From: Tateyamaria omphalii
GTDB lineage: Bacteria > Pseudomonadota > Alphaproteobacteria > Rhodobacterales > Rhodobacteraceae
Assembly (NCBI RefSeq): GCF_001969365.1
Contig: NZ_CP019312.1
Coordinates: 682,001 to 746,000, forward strand
Reading direction: 5' to 3'
Length of the DNA: 64,000 nt
The translations under genes and the position numbers were made by a program. The notes under the pieces are model-generated. The model saw only the letters and a program-made list of their open reading frames with translations. It was not told the DNA's origin and ran no database searches. This document shows, one piece after another, positions 52,167 through 61,780 of the stretch (the first letter of the stretch is position 1; every line of letters begins with the position of its first letter).

Positions 52167-53264
52167 ATGGGTTTCAAAATGGGTATTGTGGGCCTGCCGA
52201 ATGTCGGCAAGTCGACCCTGTTCAACGCGTTGACCAAGACGGCCGCCGCGCAGGCCGCCAACTTTCCCTTCTGTACCATCGAACCCAATGTGGGCGAGGT
52301 TGCGGTGCCGGATGCGCGGCTGGACACGCTGGCTGGCATTGCCGCGTCGAAGCAGATCATCCCGACCCGCATGACGTTTGTCGATATCGCGGGCCTGGTC
52401 AAAGGTGCGTCGAAGGGTGAGGGGCTGGGCAATCAGTTTCTGGCCAATATCCGTGAGGTTGATGCCATCGCCCATGTACTGCGCTGTTTCGAGGATGGGG
52501 ACGTCACCCATGTCGAGGGCCGTGTGGACCCCGTCGCTGATGCCGAAACCATCGAAACCGAGTTGATGCTGGCCGATATCGAGAGCCTGGAAAAGCGGTT
52601 GCAGAACATCGTGCGCAAGGTTCGTGGTGGCGACAAGGAGGCGGTGCAGCAGGAACGGTTGATGAAGCTGGCCTTGGCCGTTTTGGAAGACGGCAAACCG
52701 GCGCGTGTCGTCGAGATCGACGATGACGATGCAAAGGCCTGGGGCATGTTGCAGTTGCTGACGACCAAGCCCGTTCTGTATGTCTGCAACGTCGGTGAGG
52801 CCGAAGCCGCCGAAGGCAACGTCCATTCCGCGAAGGTGGCCGACATGGCCGCCGCCCAAGGCAACAGCCATGTCGTCATCTCGGCCCAGATCGAGGAAGA
52901 GATCAGCCAGTTGGAAGATGACGAGGCCCAGATGTTCCTCGAAGAGATGGGCCTGTCCGAAGCGGGCCTCGACCGGTTGATCAGTGCGGGTTACGAGCTG
53001 CTGCATCTAGAAACATATTTTACAGTCGGCCCGAAAGAAGCGCGTGCCTGGACCATCAAATCGGGCACATCGGCGCCCAAGGCCGCGGGCGTGATCCACG
53101 GCGATTTCGAAAAGGGGTTCATACGGGCCGAAACCATCGCCTATGACGATTTTGTCGGTCTGGGCGGGGAACAGGCCGCCAAGGATGCGGGCAAGATGCG
53201 TGCGGAAGGCAAAAGTTACATCGTCAAGGACGGCGATGTGATGCACTTCCTCTTCAACACCTGA
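52167..53264 (+). CDS. ychF: Redox-regulated ATPase YchF
   Basis: A 365-residue Obg-family ATPase. G1 is GIVGLPNVGKSTLFNALT, followed by NFPFCTIEPNVG and DIAGLVKGASKGEGLGNQF (G3), the CNVGEAE region in place of a GTP-specific NKxD motif, explaining ATP preference, and a C-terminal TGS domain ending in DGDVMHFLFNT. It associates with ribosomes. The ATG at 52167 is preceded by AGAAGGATC; the upstream open frame is not part of the gene. Confidence 0.95.
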   Translation: MGFKMGIVGLPNVGKSTLFNALTKTAAAQAANFPFCTIEPNVGEVAVPDARLDTLAGIAASKQIIPTRMTFVDIAGLVKGASKGEGLGNQFLANIREVDAIAHVLRCFEDGDVTHVEGRVDPVADAETIETELMLADIESLEKRLQNIVRKVRGGDKEAVQQERLMKLALAVLEDGKPARVVEIDDDDAKAWGMLQLLTTKPVLYVCNVGEAEAAEGNVHSAKVADMAAAQGNSHVVISAQIEEEISQLEDDEAQMFLEEMGLSEAGLDRLISAGYELLHLETYFTVGPKEARAWTIKSGTSAPKAAGVIHGDFEKGFIRAETIAYDDFVGLGGEQAAKDAGKMRAEGKSYIVKDGDVMHFLFNT

Positions 53265-53457
53265 CCGCCCGGCGTCACAAATAGTTCGCTGAACTGTCGC
53301 GATACGGATGAGTGTGGCATGGACAGTCGGCGCGGGCAGTCAATAAGCAAGAGCCCATCCAACCTCGTTCTGTGGGCGCGATGGTTGTTCTTTGACGCAG
53401 GTCCGACCTGCTGGCCCGATACCTCAAGTCTATGCGGTCCTTTCACGCAGGTTGGAT

Positions 53458-53622
53458 ATGCAAGATACCCTGACACACCTGCCAGAATGGGCGATCATAC
53501 TGACGGTTGTATTGTTCGCATCCGGTGGCATCTATTTCACCAAATCCCACGACAAGGGATGGTCAATTGAATTTGGCGGGCTCGCCCGGCTGATCGAGGC
53601 TTGGCGCAAGCGACGGCGATAA
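53458..53622 (+). CDS. Small single-pass membrane protein, hypothetical
   Basis: A 54-residue protein with one transmembrane helix (WAIILTVVLFASGGIYF) and a basic C-terminus (LIEAWRKRRR). The ATG at 53458 has a weak GGAT-type ribosome binding site. The open frame continues 66 bases upstream. It is short and I recognise no family, so it may be real or incidental; amphipathic composition favours a real small protein. It precedes tRNA-Ser by 81 bases. Confidence 0.4.
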   Translation: MQDTLTHLPEWAIILTVVLFASGGIYFTKSHDKGWSIEFGGLARLIEAWRKRRR

Positions 53623-53703
53623 ATGAAACAAGCGCCACTTCTGTTTAAGGGTGATGGCATTCCCGCCTTGCACCTCTGTGCTCACTTCGTTAGAGCGGTC
53701 AGC

Positions 53704-53793
53704 GGAGACGTGGCCGAGTGGTCGAAGGCGCTCCCCTGCTAAGGGAGTAGGCCCGGAAGGGTCTCGAGGGTTCGAATCCCTTCGTCTCCGCCA
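53704..53793 (+). tRNA. tRNA-Ser (anticodon GCU)
   Basis: A 90-base class II tRNA. The acceptor stem GGAGACG pairs with CGTCTCC; D-arm GTGGCCGAGTGG; anticodon stem CTCCC/GGGAG around the loop CTGCTAA with anticodon GCU; a long variable arm (TAGGCCCGGAAGGGTCTC) typical of Ser tRNA; T-arm GGTTCGAATCC; CCA is encoded. Reads AGC/AGU codons. Confidence 0.97.
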
Positions 53794-53975
53794 TTTTCAT
53801 ATGATTGGATTGCGTAAGCGGCTGACAAAACGGTGGTTTTGTTGGCAACGGACAGCGTTTTGCGCGGCATTGTATCGGCAAGTGGCCTGTGCGGAACCCG
53901 CGAGCGGCATAGTCTGTTTTGACTAGTCTTGCCTGCGACAATTGATGGCGATGTTTGGCCCGCGCTGCGCACTCG

Positions 53976-54356
53976 TCACCCCAAAAAGACAAAGCTCATT
54001 TTGTTGCCGTCGAGGTCGCCGAGATAGGCGCCGAAAAAGTCCGGTACGTATTTTGGGCGGGGGCTTGGATCGCCTTCGTCGGTGCCGCCCTTGGCCAAGC
54101 CGATGGGGTGTGCTGTTTCAACCTGCGCCCTGCTTTGGCATTCCAGGCCCACCATGTTTCCGTTTCCGGCCGCGGCCGCTTTGTCGTTATGCGGGGTGGC
54201 CACCCAGATGCGTCGGCCGCCGCGCAATTGGTAGCACACCGCGTGCGGTATGAATTCGGCAATCATGTTGCCACCAATCTCTGGCAGGACGGCATCGAAA
54301 AAGTCATGGGCTTTTGCGACATCGTTCGAGCCCAGCATGACGTAGTTCAGTGACAT
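53976..54356 (-). CDS. VOC family (glyoxalase/bleomycin-resistance fold) protein
   Basis: A 126-residue single VOC module: LNYVMLGSNDVAKAHDFFDA at the start, then RRIWVATPHNDKAAAAGNG and a closing FFGAYLGDLDGNKMSFV with the DPDGN-like end. Two copies would dimerise to form a metal site. Substrate unknown. It lies 55 bases below the amidase on the same strand. Confidence 0.78.
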   Translation of the reverse strand: MSLNYVMLGSNDVAKAHDFFDAVLPEIGGNMIAEFIPHAVCYQLRGGRRIWVATPHNDKAAAAGNGNMVGLECQSRAQVETAHPIGLAKGGTDEGDPSPRPKYVPDFFGAYLGDLDGNKMSFVFLG

Positions 54357-54411
54357 CTTATGCTTCTTCGGGGGTGAATGCGGCGTGTTTTGCCGGGGCC
54401 GTCGCAGCGGG

Positions 54412-55839
54412 TCAATCGAGGTGCGTCCACAAGGTGTTGCAGGCCGGGGGGATGCGGACTTCGATGGCGTGCATGGCGTCCACGATCAGGTCCTCGCGCC
54501 ACCTTCTGCCTGCGATTTGCACGCCAATGGGCTGCGGTCCGTCGGGCAGGTCGGCGATATGGGTTGGCAGGTTGCCAGCAGGCAGCCCCGTGAAATTCAT
54601 GATGAAGGACCATTGGGAGGCGCCCAGAGCATCCCGCACCCCCTCCGCCCCTTCGGCGTCGCGCCCCGGTCGAAAGAAGGGTTTGAGCATGAAGGGCGTC
54701 AGGACCAGCGGGTAGTCGTCCAGAAAGAGCGCCCATTGCCGCGCGTAATGAGTGCGCTGCGCCAGCATCGTCAGTTGCTCTGGACCCTCATAGGGCGGGA
54801 ACTGGCGGTAGTATTCGTCGAAGATACTATTGAGTTCTGCCGATCCATACTGCCGGATGTCAGCGCCAAGCAGGGCTTTGACCTCGCCCATCAGCGCACG
54901 GTATCCCACGTCGCCGGTTTCTTTCGCCAGTGGCGGTTCCACGGCGTCAACCGCATAGCCCGCGTCCGACAGGGCAGAGGCGGCTTTGTCGAGTGCGGTT
55001 GCGACCTCCGGATGCAGGCCAAAGCCGAAATCATCGCGCGACACGGCCACGCGGATGGGACCATCCAGTTCTGCGCCGCGCCAGGGCAGGCGCGCGTGAA
55101 ACGGGTCGCGCGGGTCCGCGGCGATCAGTGCCGGCATGGACAGGTGCAGGTCGGCGGCATTGCGCGCGATCAGCCCTTGGACGGACATGGATTGCGCAAG
55201 AAGGCCCCGCTCGGCCTTTTGGCTCGGGTTGAAGGCCGGCACGCGGCCCAAGCCCGGCTTGACCGTGACCGCGCCGTTCGCGGCTGCCGGAAACCGCAGC
55301 GATCCGCCAATGTCATTGCCGTGACCCAGAGCGCCGATCCCGGCCATGACAGCGGATCCGGCCCCGCCCGACGACCCACCGGCGGACACGTGACGTCCCC
55401 ACGGGTTGTGGGTGCGGCCATGAAGCGGGTTGTCCGTGTCCGCGCGAAACGAAAATTCGGGTGTGTTGGTGCGTCCCATCACGATTGCGCCTGCCGCTTT
55501 CAGGTTGCGGACGACGGGCGCGTCATCCGGCGCGATGATGTTTTTGAAGGCAGGCACGCCATTGGATGTCGCATGCCCCTTTTGATCGACATTGATCTTG
55601 ATGGTCACGGGCACGCCGTGCAGCGGCCCTTTGGGTCCACTTTGCGCGTCGAGCTTTTCGGCCTCGGCCCGTGCGGTGTCCGCAAGGCTTTCGACCACCG
55701 CGTTCAGGTCCGGGTTTACGGCATCCATGCGGGCGAGGGCGGCTTCGGTGACTTCAATCGCGGACAGTGATCCGTCCCGCGTGGCTGCTGCGATGTCTGT
55801 CGCGCTCCATTGCCAGAGGGGTGTTTTGCCTGTCATCAT
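54412..55839 (-). CDS. Amidase
   Basis: A 475-residue amidase-signature enzyme. The Ser-Ser-Lys triad is placed by VTIKINVDQKGH (Lys), HVSAGGSSGGAGSAVMAG (cis-Ser) and GHGNDIGGSLRFPAA (nucleophile Ser in DIGGSL). It hydrolyses amides to acids and ammonia, possibly carbamates or plant-derived nitriles' amides; no specificity marker is visible. Two ATG codons stand together at the start (55839 and 55836). The 163 bases upstream carry no gene. Confidence 0.85.
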   Translation of the reverse strand: MMTGKTPLWQWSATDIAAATRDGSLSAIEVTEAALARMDAVNPDLNAVVESLADTARAEAEKLDAQSGPKGPLHGVPVTIKINVDQKGHATSNGVPAFKNIIAPDDAPVVRNLKAAGAIVMGRTNTPEFSFRADTDNPLHGRTHNPWGRHVSAGGSSGGAGSAVMAGIGALGHGNDIGGSLRFPAAANGAVTVKPGLGRVPAFNPSQKAERGLLAQSMSVQGLIARNAADLHLSMPALIAADPRDPFHARLPWRGAELDGPIRVAVSRDDFGFGLHPEVATALDKAASALSDAGYAVDAVEPPLAKETGDVGYRALMGEVKALLGADIRQYGSAELNSIFDEYYRQFPPYEGPEQLTMLAQRTHYARQWALFLDDYPLVLTPFMLKPFFRPGRDAEGAEGVRDALGASQWSFIMNFTGLPAGNLPTHIADLPDGPQPIGVQIAGRRWREDLIVDAMHAIEVRIPPACNTLWTHLD

Positions 55840-56002
55840 GCTATCTTTCCGTCCCGGGCCGGAGCCTGATGTACTGGCCCTGTAGAGACTTTAGCAGGTC
55901 GCTTGTCGACAGACCAAGGCAATAGGAGCATGCGGCCCGAAGCCTGCCCCGCGTTGCCCTGTCTGTGGCGATCAAATGACGGGTGCGCGACGGATGATCG
56001 TT

Positions 56003-57172
56003 TTAGGCGACCGTGGCTGCAACCGGCATGCGCAGCATCAATCCGGCGATTTCGTCAAAATCCGCATCAACGACGGGGCAGGCCGCGTTTTTGGCCATGC
56101 CGATGTTTGCGGCGTTTTGCATCTCTGCCGACAATGCCTGTGGTGTCACGCTGGTGCAGTCCGGGGGCAGCTCCGGTTGTATTTTGCAGGCGCGCATCAA
56201 CTTCGAAAACGCGTCTGGCAGGACCTCTGCCGATGCGGCCCCGCCCAAGGCCTGCGCCGCCTTGGCATAGTTTTCGGCGCCGTCGGGACGCACGACCAGC
56301 CAGGGTAGGCTTGCCTCCAGCGCGAGCCCGGTCGCCAGACCGTGGTGCACCCGCACGAGAGAGCCGAGCGCGTGGCTGATGTTGTGACCCATATGCGTGT
56401 TGCAGTTGTGCAGGGCGAGGCCCGCGACCATGCTGGCCCACAGCACCTGCCCGCGCGCCTGGAGGTCAGAACCATCGGCGACGGCGCGGGGCAAAGCGTC
56501 AGACAGCAGGCGCAGCGCTTCCAGTCCGTAAAGTTGCCCTGCGGGGCTGGTGTTGCGCGCCGTGGCCCCCTCCAGCGCGTGCGCGACGGCGTCAATACCG
56601 GTCCATGCGGTCAGGTGCGCCGGCAGGCTGAGTGTCAGTTCTGGGTCCAACACCGCTTGGGCGAACATCAGGTCTTCGCCCCAGAACCAGGTTTTCCATC
56701 CATCGGCCTTCGAGATGACGGACGTACGGGTCACTTCCGAGCCTGTCCCGGCGGTGGTCGGAATGGCGATGGCGGGTATTCCGTTCGCGGGGAGGGGGCG
56801 TGCGGCGAGCGCGAAATCCTGCGCAGGCTGACCCGAGCGTGCGATGGCGGCCACCAGCTTTGCCGCGTCCATAGCGGCGCCGCCGCCCAGGCCAATGACC
56901 ACGGCCGCGTCCATCTCGCGCGCGCGGACGCAGAGATTATCAATCAAGGTCTCCTTCGGTTCGCCGGAGACGTCGGCGGCCAGTTCAAACGACACCCCTT
57001 TGGCTCCCAGGTGCTGTGTCAGCCGTTCGGTGACGCCCAGCTCGGCCAGTATCGCGTCAGCTATGATCAGAACAGGGCCGCCGCCCAGCGACGCCACGAT
57101 GCGGGGCACTTTTGTCATCCGTCCGGCGCCGAAGGTGACAGGTGGAACTTGACCCATGTTGAAGTGTTGCAT
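56003..57172 (-). CDS. Iron-containing alcohol dehydrogenase
   Basis: A 389-residue group III (iron-dependent) dehydrogenase. The NAD motif GLGGGAAMDAAKLVA is near residue 95, IPTTAGTGSEVTRTSV near residue 135, and the Fe ligands lie in GIDAVAHALEG, NTHMGHNISHALG and VHHGLATGLAL. It resembles maleylacetate reductases and 1,3-propanediol-type dehydrogenases; the substrate is undetermined. I chose the ATG at 57172 (MQHFNMG), preceded by AGAGGGG; a longer open frame upstream has non-coding composition. Confidence 0.83.
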   Translation of the reverse strand: MQHFNMGQVPPVTFGAGRMTKVPRIVASLGGGPVLIIADAILAELGVTERLTQHLGAKGVSFELAADVSGEPKETLIDNLCVRAREMDAAVVIGLGGGAAMDAAKLVAAIARSGQPAQDFALAARPLPANGIPAIAIPTTAGTGSEVTRTSVISKADGWKTWFWGEDLMFAQAVLDPELTLSLPAHLTAWTGIDAVAHALEGATARNTSPAGQLYGLEALRLLSDALPRAVADGSDLQARGQVLWASMVAGLALHNCNTHMGHNISHALGSLVRVHHGLATGLALEASLPWLVVRPDGAENYAKAAQALGGAASAEVLPDAFSKLMRACKIQPELPPDCTSVTPQALSAEMQNAANIGMAKNAACPVVDADFDEIAGLMLRMPVAATVA

Positions 57173-57555
57173 TGGCCCCTCTTTCAATGGCTTGACTGAC
57201 ATCGTGTGCCGCGCGTTCCATGATGTAAAGCAGCGGATCGCGGCCGAAGATATGTTGGAACCGACGCAGTAGGTCGCTGCCAGGATCTTTTTGCATTGGA
57301 TGGCGGAGTTTGGCCGGGTTGGGGGCTGGCGGCCTTCGAAGGGCATCACCAATGTATCGTTCGATGGACCGAAATCCGACTGAGCAGGGACGTGTGCCTC
57401 AGTGAACCGGACTTGTTTCCGAGCGCCGGTTGTTTTGTCCACCCCGGAATTCGTGCAGCCGGGCAGGCGCGCAGAGGTGGAGTAGCGCCCATACGCACCC
57501 GAAGGCTCACAAAGTGAACGGGAGCGCGCAAATATCCGAACGCAACTTTGAACGC
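57173..57555. other. Divergent intergenic region before the NTF2-like gene
   Basis: About 380 bases between the divergent dehydrogenase and NTF2-like genes. Open frames on both strands cross it but lack coding character. It probably holds both promoters. No operator-like symmetry stood out to me. A GTG at 57514 with GAAGG eight bases upstream may be the true start of the NTF2-like gene. Confidence 0.4.
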
Positions 57556-57993
57556 ATGACCAAAGCCGAAGTCGTCGCAGCGCAGCGCGCGTGGGCCAGA
57601 TGCGTGACCGAGCAGGATGTCGAGGGCCTGCTGGCGCTCTATGATTTCGGCGATCCGGATGAACCGCTGCTGTTCAAACCCACCTTGGCCGATGTGATCC
57701 GGCTGGATCGTGAGGGCGCGCGCGCCTATTTCGTCGGCGGCAACCCCGACTACCCGCAGGACAGCGGGTTTTTGAAACGCGGTTGGAAGAAGGTCGAATT
57801 TCAAAGTGCGGTTGGCCCGATCCTCAAGACCGATGGGCTTGGGTATAAGGATATGGGGCACTACACATTTGTCGATGGTGACGGCAATGCGACGCGCGAG
57901 GACTACACATTTGCCGATCACAGGCTGGACGGACATGTCCTGATTTCGCTGCACCACTCGTCCTTGACGTGGTTTCCACCGGTCGATGAATAA
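57556..57993 (+). CDS. NTF2-like protein
   Basis: A 145-residue protein with an N-terminal helix (TKAEVVAAQRAWARCVTEQD), VEGLLALYDF, PLLFKPTLADVIRL, GARAYFVGGNPDYP, then strands DMGHYTFVDGDG and REDYTFADHRLD, as in SnoaL/CaMKII-association-like proteins. Related proteins are sometimes labelled phosphoribosyl-AMP cyclohydrolase without evidence. The start is the ATG at 57556; an upstream GTG at 57514 has a better ribosome binding site and would add 14 residues. Function unknown. Confidence 0.6.
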   Translation: MTKAEVVAAQRAWARCVTEQDVEGLLALYDFGDPDEPLLFKPTLADVIRLDREGARAYFVGGNPDYPQDSGFLKRGWKKVEFQSAVGPILKTDGLGYKDMGHYTFVDGDGNATREDYTFADHRLDGHVLISLHHSSLTWFPPVDE

Positions 57994-58256
57994 TCCAGCG
58001 TTGGCACGGTAGGGCCGCGGTCATCTCGCGTTGTTTCGGACGGCACGGGTTCACATTCGCATCAGGCAGGATCGGTCGAAGCTCAGACGGCGCGGAACAG
58101 AGACATATTCTCAGCCGTCAGGTCCGGTGGTACCGTTGTGCACGCAGCAAACACAACAACAGCAGATGTCACCCGAATGAAACAGGGCTATTCAAGTTGC
58201 CAAGTACCCCAGCGCGCCGATGTTGCGATGTCGTGCCATGATGTCGGAGCGAACGG

Positions 58257-58667
58257 ATGAAACGTAACTCACGCCTGTCTCTTGCCTTGCATGCGTTAAG
58301 CCACATGGCGTTCAACACCGATCAGCCGCACACATCTGCCGACATTGCCGCGCATGCAGGCACCAACCCCGTCGTTGTCCGCCGGGTCTTGGGCAAATTG
58401 CGCGAGGCGGGTCTTTTGACGTCAGAACGTGGGCATTCCGGGGGCTGGCGGCTTGCGCGCGCGCCAAGGGACATAACGCTGGCGGATGTGTACCTGGCGC
58501 TTGAGGAAAGCCTGGTCGCTTCGCCATCGGAGACCGAGCAGGATATGTGTTCGGTCGAGCACGCCTTGGCGATCCGCGTTTCAACGATCATGAACGACGT
58601 CGAGGCGAGCCTGATCGAGCGCCTGTCGCGCACAACAATTGCCGATGTTCGGCACGCCGCGCAGTAG
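58257..58667 (+). CDS. Rrf2-family transcriptional regulator
   Basis: A 136-residue winged-helix regulator. The helix-turn-helix reads SADIAAHAGTNPVVVRRVLG, followed by LREAGLLTSERGHSGGWRLA, the Rrf2 wing with its GGW turn. The three-Cys cluster of IscR/NsrR is missing (one Cys only, in QDMCSVEHA), so it is not an obvious Fe-S sensor and is closer to YwnA-type members. No neighbour on the same strand; the 263 bases upstream contain no gene that I can see. The target is unknown. Confidence 0.83.
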   Translation: MKRNSRLSLALHALSHMAFNTDQPHTSADIAAHAGTNPVVVRRVLGKLREAGLLTSERGHSGGWRLARAPRDITLADVYLALEESLVASPSETEQDMCSVEHALAIRVSTIMNDVEASLIERLSRTTIADVRHAAQ

Positions 58668-58816
58668 CTGCATTCTGTTGCGACCAGCCAGCGTCGATCC
58701 AAGCATCATTGCAAAGAACGAACCCTGGCAAGAACGGCGCCTTTAACCAGCGGGCTTGCAGGGATGCGGGGGGGCAATCAAGCCTGATCAAGATCGTTTC
58801 GTGCGTGGATGCCTGC

Positions 58817-59449
58817 CTAATCCGTGCCCAGCTCAAAAATAGGGTCCAGAACCAGGACCAAACGTGTCTCACCGGTGCCCTCGATCGGCGGTGAGCGGTG
58901 CAGCACCCCCGATTTCGGTGTCTCAGGCCATTGTGTGCCGCGCATGATCATGGGTGATCCCGTCGGCACGGTGAACACAAGTTCAGGCTCTGCCCCGTCA
59001 ACAAAGGTGCCGTACTGCGTGCCAGTACCGCGATAGGTGCAAATCAAACGCGCTTTGATTGCGTCAATGTGGAAGCGGCGGCAGGCGTTTGTTTCAATGA
59101 CATCAAGGCGCACCTGCAGATACGGTGCCTGCATGATATCCGCAAAGCATGCCGCGAGTGTTGACACATCTGCGACAAGCCACGCGCATTTCGCGTCATC
59201 CGCGATGCCGGTGCGCGCGCAGAGGTGTTGAACGGCGGCGCCGACCTCTTCGGGGCGCAGGACCAGCCGTGCCGCTGGAAGCGAGGCAGCGGACAGGTCG
59301 TCAATCCATGTCTGGAAGCCGTCCGGCAGTTGCCGCCGCCAAATGGCAGCAGCGCATCCGGGTTCTTGGATCGCGGACAGGTTCTCAACCCGGTCCGTGA
59401 CGCCGACGCCGACGGCGGCCTCCCTGGCCCGTGCGGGTGCGAGGCTCAT
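58817..59449 (-). CDS. DUF1826 family protein
   Basis: A 210-residue soluble protein of the DUF1826 family: [20 protein letters not shown] at the start, then [20 protein letters not shown] (a His-x-Asp-containing segment), [10 protein letters not shown] and [19 protein letters not shown] with another His and Arg. The His-x-Asp...His...Arg order is reminiscent of 2-oxoglutarate oxygenases, though that is an inference. The family is typically found beside ZigA-type GTPases. The ATG at 59449 overlaps the zigA stop. Confidence 0.75.
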   Translation of the reverse strand: MSLAPARAREAAVGVGVTDRVENLSAIQEPGCAAAIWRRQLPDGFQTWIDDLSAASLPAARLVLRPEEVGAAVQHLCARTGIADDAKCAWLVADVSTLAACFADIMQAPYLQVRLDVIETNACRRFHIDAIKARLICTYRGTGTQYGTFVDGAEPELVFTVPTGSPMIMRGTQWPETPKSGVLHRSPPIEGTGETRLVLVLDPIFELGTD

Positions 59450-60660
59450 GCCGCGTCTTCCGCGCGGCGCCAACCGGGAAACGGATCTGGCAGATCCAGA
59501 GGCAATACATCAGGGCCTGGCGCCAGGCTTTCGGGGACCAGGCATTCATCAAGACGCGCTTTAAGCGCAGGCCAGTCGATGCCCGTACCGATAAAGACAA
59601 TCTCTTGCCGACGATCCCCCCAGGGTTCGGACCAATGCGCCTCCATGTAGGCGCGCGCGCTGTCGTGATCCGGCCAACGGTCCTTGGGGACAGACGCCCA
59701 CCACGTGCCCAGGGGCTTCACCGATGACAGAGCCCCCGCAAGCGAAAACTCGGCCACCCAGTTGGGCCGTGTGGCGAGCCAAAAGTGCCCCTTGGCGCGG
59801 ATCACACCGGGCAGATCGCCATTGAGGGTTTTCATGATCTTTTCCGGCTCAAAGGGTTGGCGCGCCCGGTAGACAAAGCTGGCGACGCCGTATTCTTCCG
59901 TCTCGGGGACATGATCGGCAAAGCCATACAGTTCCTTGGCCCACATTGGGTGTTCGTGCGCCTTTTCAAAGTCGAACATGCCGGTGTTCAGGATCTCTTC
60001 GGCAGCGACATCCGAATGGTTGGTTTCGATGATCCTTGCGTCTGCGTTCAGGCTGCGGATGATCTTGCGCGCAGCATCGGTGCGTTGCGGTCCTGCATCT
60101 GCCACCTTGTTCAGGATGACCACGTCCGCGAATTCGATCTGTTCCACCAGTAGGTTCACCAGGGTGCGGTCGTCTTCCTCGCCCAGTGTTTCGCCCCGGT
60201 CGCTCAGGAAGTCGTGGCTGGAATAGTCATTCAGCAGGTTCACGGCATCGACGACCGTGACCATCGTATCCAACCGTGACACGTCAGACAGGCTTTCGCC
60301 GTCTTCGTCCCGGAAATCAAAGGTTGCCGCAACAGGGAGCGGTTCGGAAATGCCTGTTGACTCGATCAGCAGATAGTCGAAACGCCCTTCGCCTGCGAGG
60401 CGGCGCACTTCGTCCAGAAGGTCGTCGCGCAATGTGCAGCAGATACATCCATTGGACATCTCGACCAGCGTTTCGTCGGTCCGTGACAATTCGGTGTCTG
60501 CACGCACGAGGTCCGCGTCGATATTCACCTCGGACATGTCATTCACGATCACAGCGACACGGCGCCCCTCGCGGTTGTTCAGGACCCTGTTCAGCAGTGT
60601 TGTCTTTCCTGCGCCCAGGAAACCGGAAAGGACAGTTACGGGTAGTCGGGTGTCAGTCAT
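59446..60660 (-). CDS. zigA: ZigA-type zinc chaperone GTPase (COG0523/CobW family)
   Basis: A 404-residue G3E GTPase. Walker A is [18 protein letters not shown], Walker B-like region with [11 protein letters not shown], the metal-binding CxCC motif is [13 protein letters not shown] (near residue 70), NKxD is [11 protein letters not shown], and a C-terminal CobW_C domain follows (about 250-400). Zur-regulated members deliver zinc to client metalloproteins when zinc is scarce. A good Zur box lies 118 bases upstream. DUF1826 follows in the same operon. zigA is the name used for this zinc-linked subgroup; the metal is inferred from context. Confidence 0.85.
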   Translation of the reverse strand: MTDTRLPVTVLSGFLGAGKTTLLNRVLNNREGRRVAVIVNDMSEVNIDADLVRADTELSRTDETLVEMSNGCICCTLRDDLLDEVRRLAGEGRFDYLLIESTGISEPLPVAATFDFRDEDGESLSDVSRLDTMVTVVDAVNLLNDYSSHDFLSDRGETLGEEDDRTLVNLLVEQIEFADVVILNKVADAGPQRTDAARKIIRSLNADARIIETNHSDVAAEEILNTGMFDFEKAHEHPMWAKELYGFADHVPETEEYGVASFVYRARQPFEPEKIMKTLNGDLPGVIRAKGHFWLATRPNWVAEFSLAGALSSVKPLGTWWASVPKDRWPDHDSARAYMEAHWSEPWGDRRQEIVFIGTGIDWPALKARLDECLVPESLAPGPDVLPLDLPDPFPGWRRAEDAA

Positions 60661-60777
60661 GGCGAAGAGACTCCTATGTGTCGTGCTTGGCTTTGCGGAT
60701 GCAGCGCATACGCTGAGTGTTCGAGGCGTCGGGGGTGGTTTGTGCAGAGGGTGTCACGCGTTCTACGGTCGAAACTT

Positions 60778-60792
60778 ATGTGATAACATTAC
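60778..60792. promoter_or_regulatory. Putative Zur box upstream of zigA
   Basis: ATGTGATAACATTAC, matching 12 of the first 13 bases of an ATGTTATAACATT-type Zur operator as I recall it for alphaproteobacteria. It lies 118 bases before the zigA start and directly behind the stop of the NicO-family gene. It probably represses the zigA-DUF1826 operon when zinc is sufficient. Confidence 0.65.
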
Positions 60793-60796
60793 ATTT

Positions 60797-61780
60797 TTAG
60801 GGCAAGACAAAGGGGCCGTCCAGATATGTTCGGGTGAGCGCGAGGCTCGCCAACGCAATGAGCGTCCCACCCGCGATATGAAGGATTGCCGAAAAGCGCT
60901 GCATTGCGAAACTGTCCAGCGGACGCGCCGCCAGATGTCGCGCGGCCACTGCGGACGCAGCCACGATCAGGTTGAACGCCGCCGTACCAAGACCCATCGT
61001 GACAACGGCAAGACCCCCAACTGCAAAAATATCAAGGCGCCAGGCAATTACCAAAAGAAACAGCGCACCCGTGCACGGTCGCATGGCGATACTGGCAACA
61101 ATTGCCGCCGCTTCCTTGGTGGATCGCAGGCTTTGGACCTGAGATGCTGTTGGGCCATGTGAGTGGCCGCAGCCGCACATGTGATCGTCGTGATGATGGC
61201 GGTGCTCTGATTTTGGCTCACGCAAGGCAAGGCAACCGCGTCCGACGAGCAGCAGGCCGATCCCGGCGATGGCAATGGCACTCGCGGGCGCCAGCCAGTC
61301 TTCGGTCCAGCTCGCAATGTCGTTGGCAAGCCAGCCCAGCATGTGGGTTGCGACAAAAACCAGCAAGATTGCTGATCCTGCCTGGGCAAGGCTGGAGATG
61401 AGTGTGAGCGACGCCATGCGCCGCATCGTTGCGCCGCTTGCCAAGGCCGCGCCACCAAGCAGGACTTTGCCATGCCCGGGCCCAAGCGCATGAACAAAGC
61501 CATATGCCGCCGTGGCGCCGCAAAGAGCGAGAATGGCAAAGCTGTCGCCGCTACGGATGGCGCGCAGTGACCCTGTCATGGCAGCCTGAAACGCACGCTG
61601 TTCCTGGGCGGCCCAGAACAAGACGCTGGGCCATGGCACCAGCGCGTAGATCACGACAGCCAAGGCGATGCCTGCCGACATCAATGCAAAGAGCCTGGCG
61701 CGGTTTGGCGTCCGCGCCGGGCCGTGAGCGGCGGCCGATCGCATGGCGACCGAAACGCGTGGCTTGGCGTTTACAGGCAT
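60797..61780 (-). CDS. NicO/RcnA-family metal transporter
   Basis: A 327-residue membrane protein with about six helices and a cytoplasmic His-rich loop near residue 195 ([17 protein letters not shown]). The [14 protein letters not shown] motif (near 95) and [15 protein letters not shown] are typical of the NicO superfamily, which contains Ni/Co exporters (RcnA) and the zinc-linked ZevB. Because it is co-transcribed with znuA (ten-base overlap with its end) inside a Zur-controlled island, zinc transport is more likely than nickel or cobalt export here. A ZevA (DUF1007) partner is not present in the window. Confidence 0.78.
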   Translation of the reverse strand: MPVNAKPRVSVAMRSAAAHGPARTPNRARLFALMSAGIALAVVIYALVPWPSVLFWAAQEQRAFQAAMTGSLRAIRSGDSFAILALCGATAAYGFVHALGPGHGKVLLGGAALASGATMRRMASLTLISSLAQAGSAILLVFVATHMLGWLANDIASWTEDWLAPASAIAIAGIGLLLVGRGCLALREPKSEHRHHHDDHMCGCGHSHGPTASQVQSLRSTKEAAAIVASIAMRPCTGALFLLVIAWRLDIFAVGGLAVVTMGLGTAAFNLIVAASAVAARHLAARPLDSFAMQRFSAILHIAGGTLIALASLALTRTYLDGPFVLP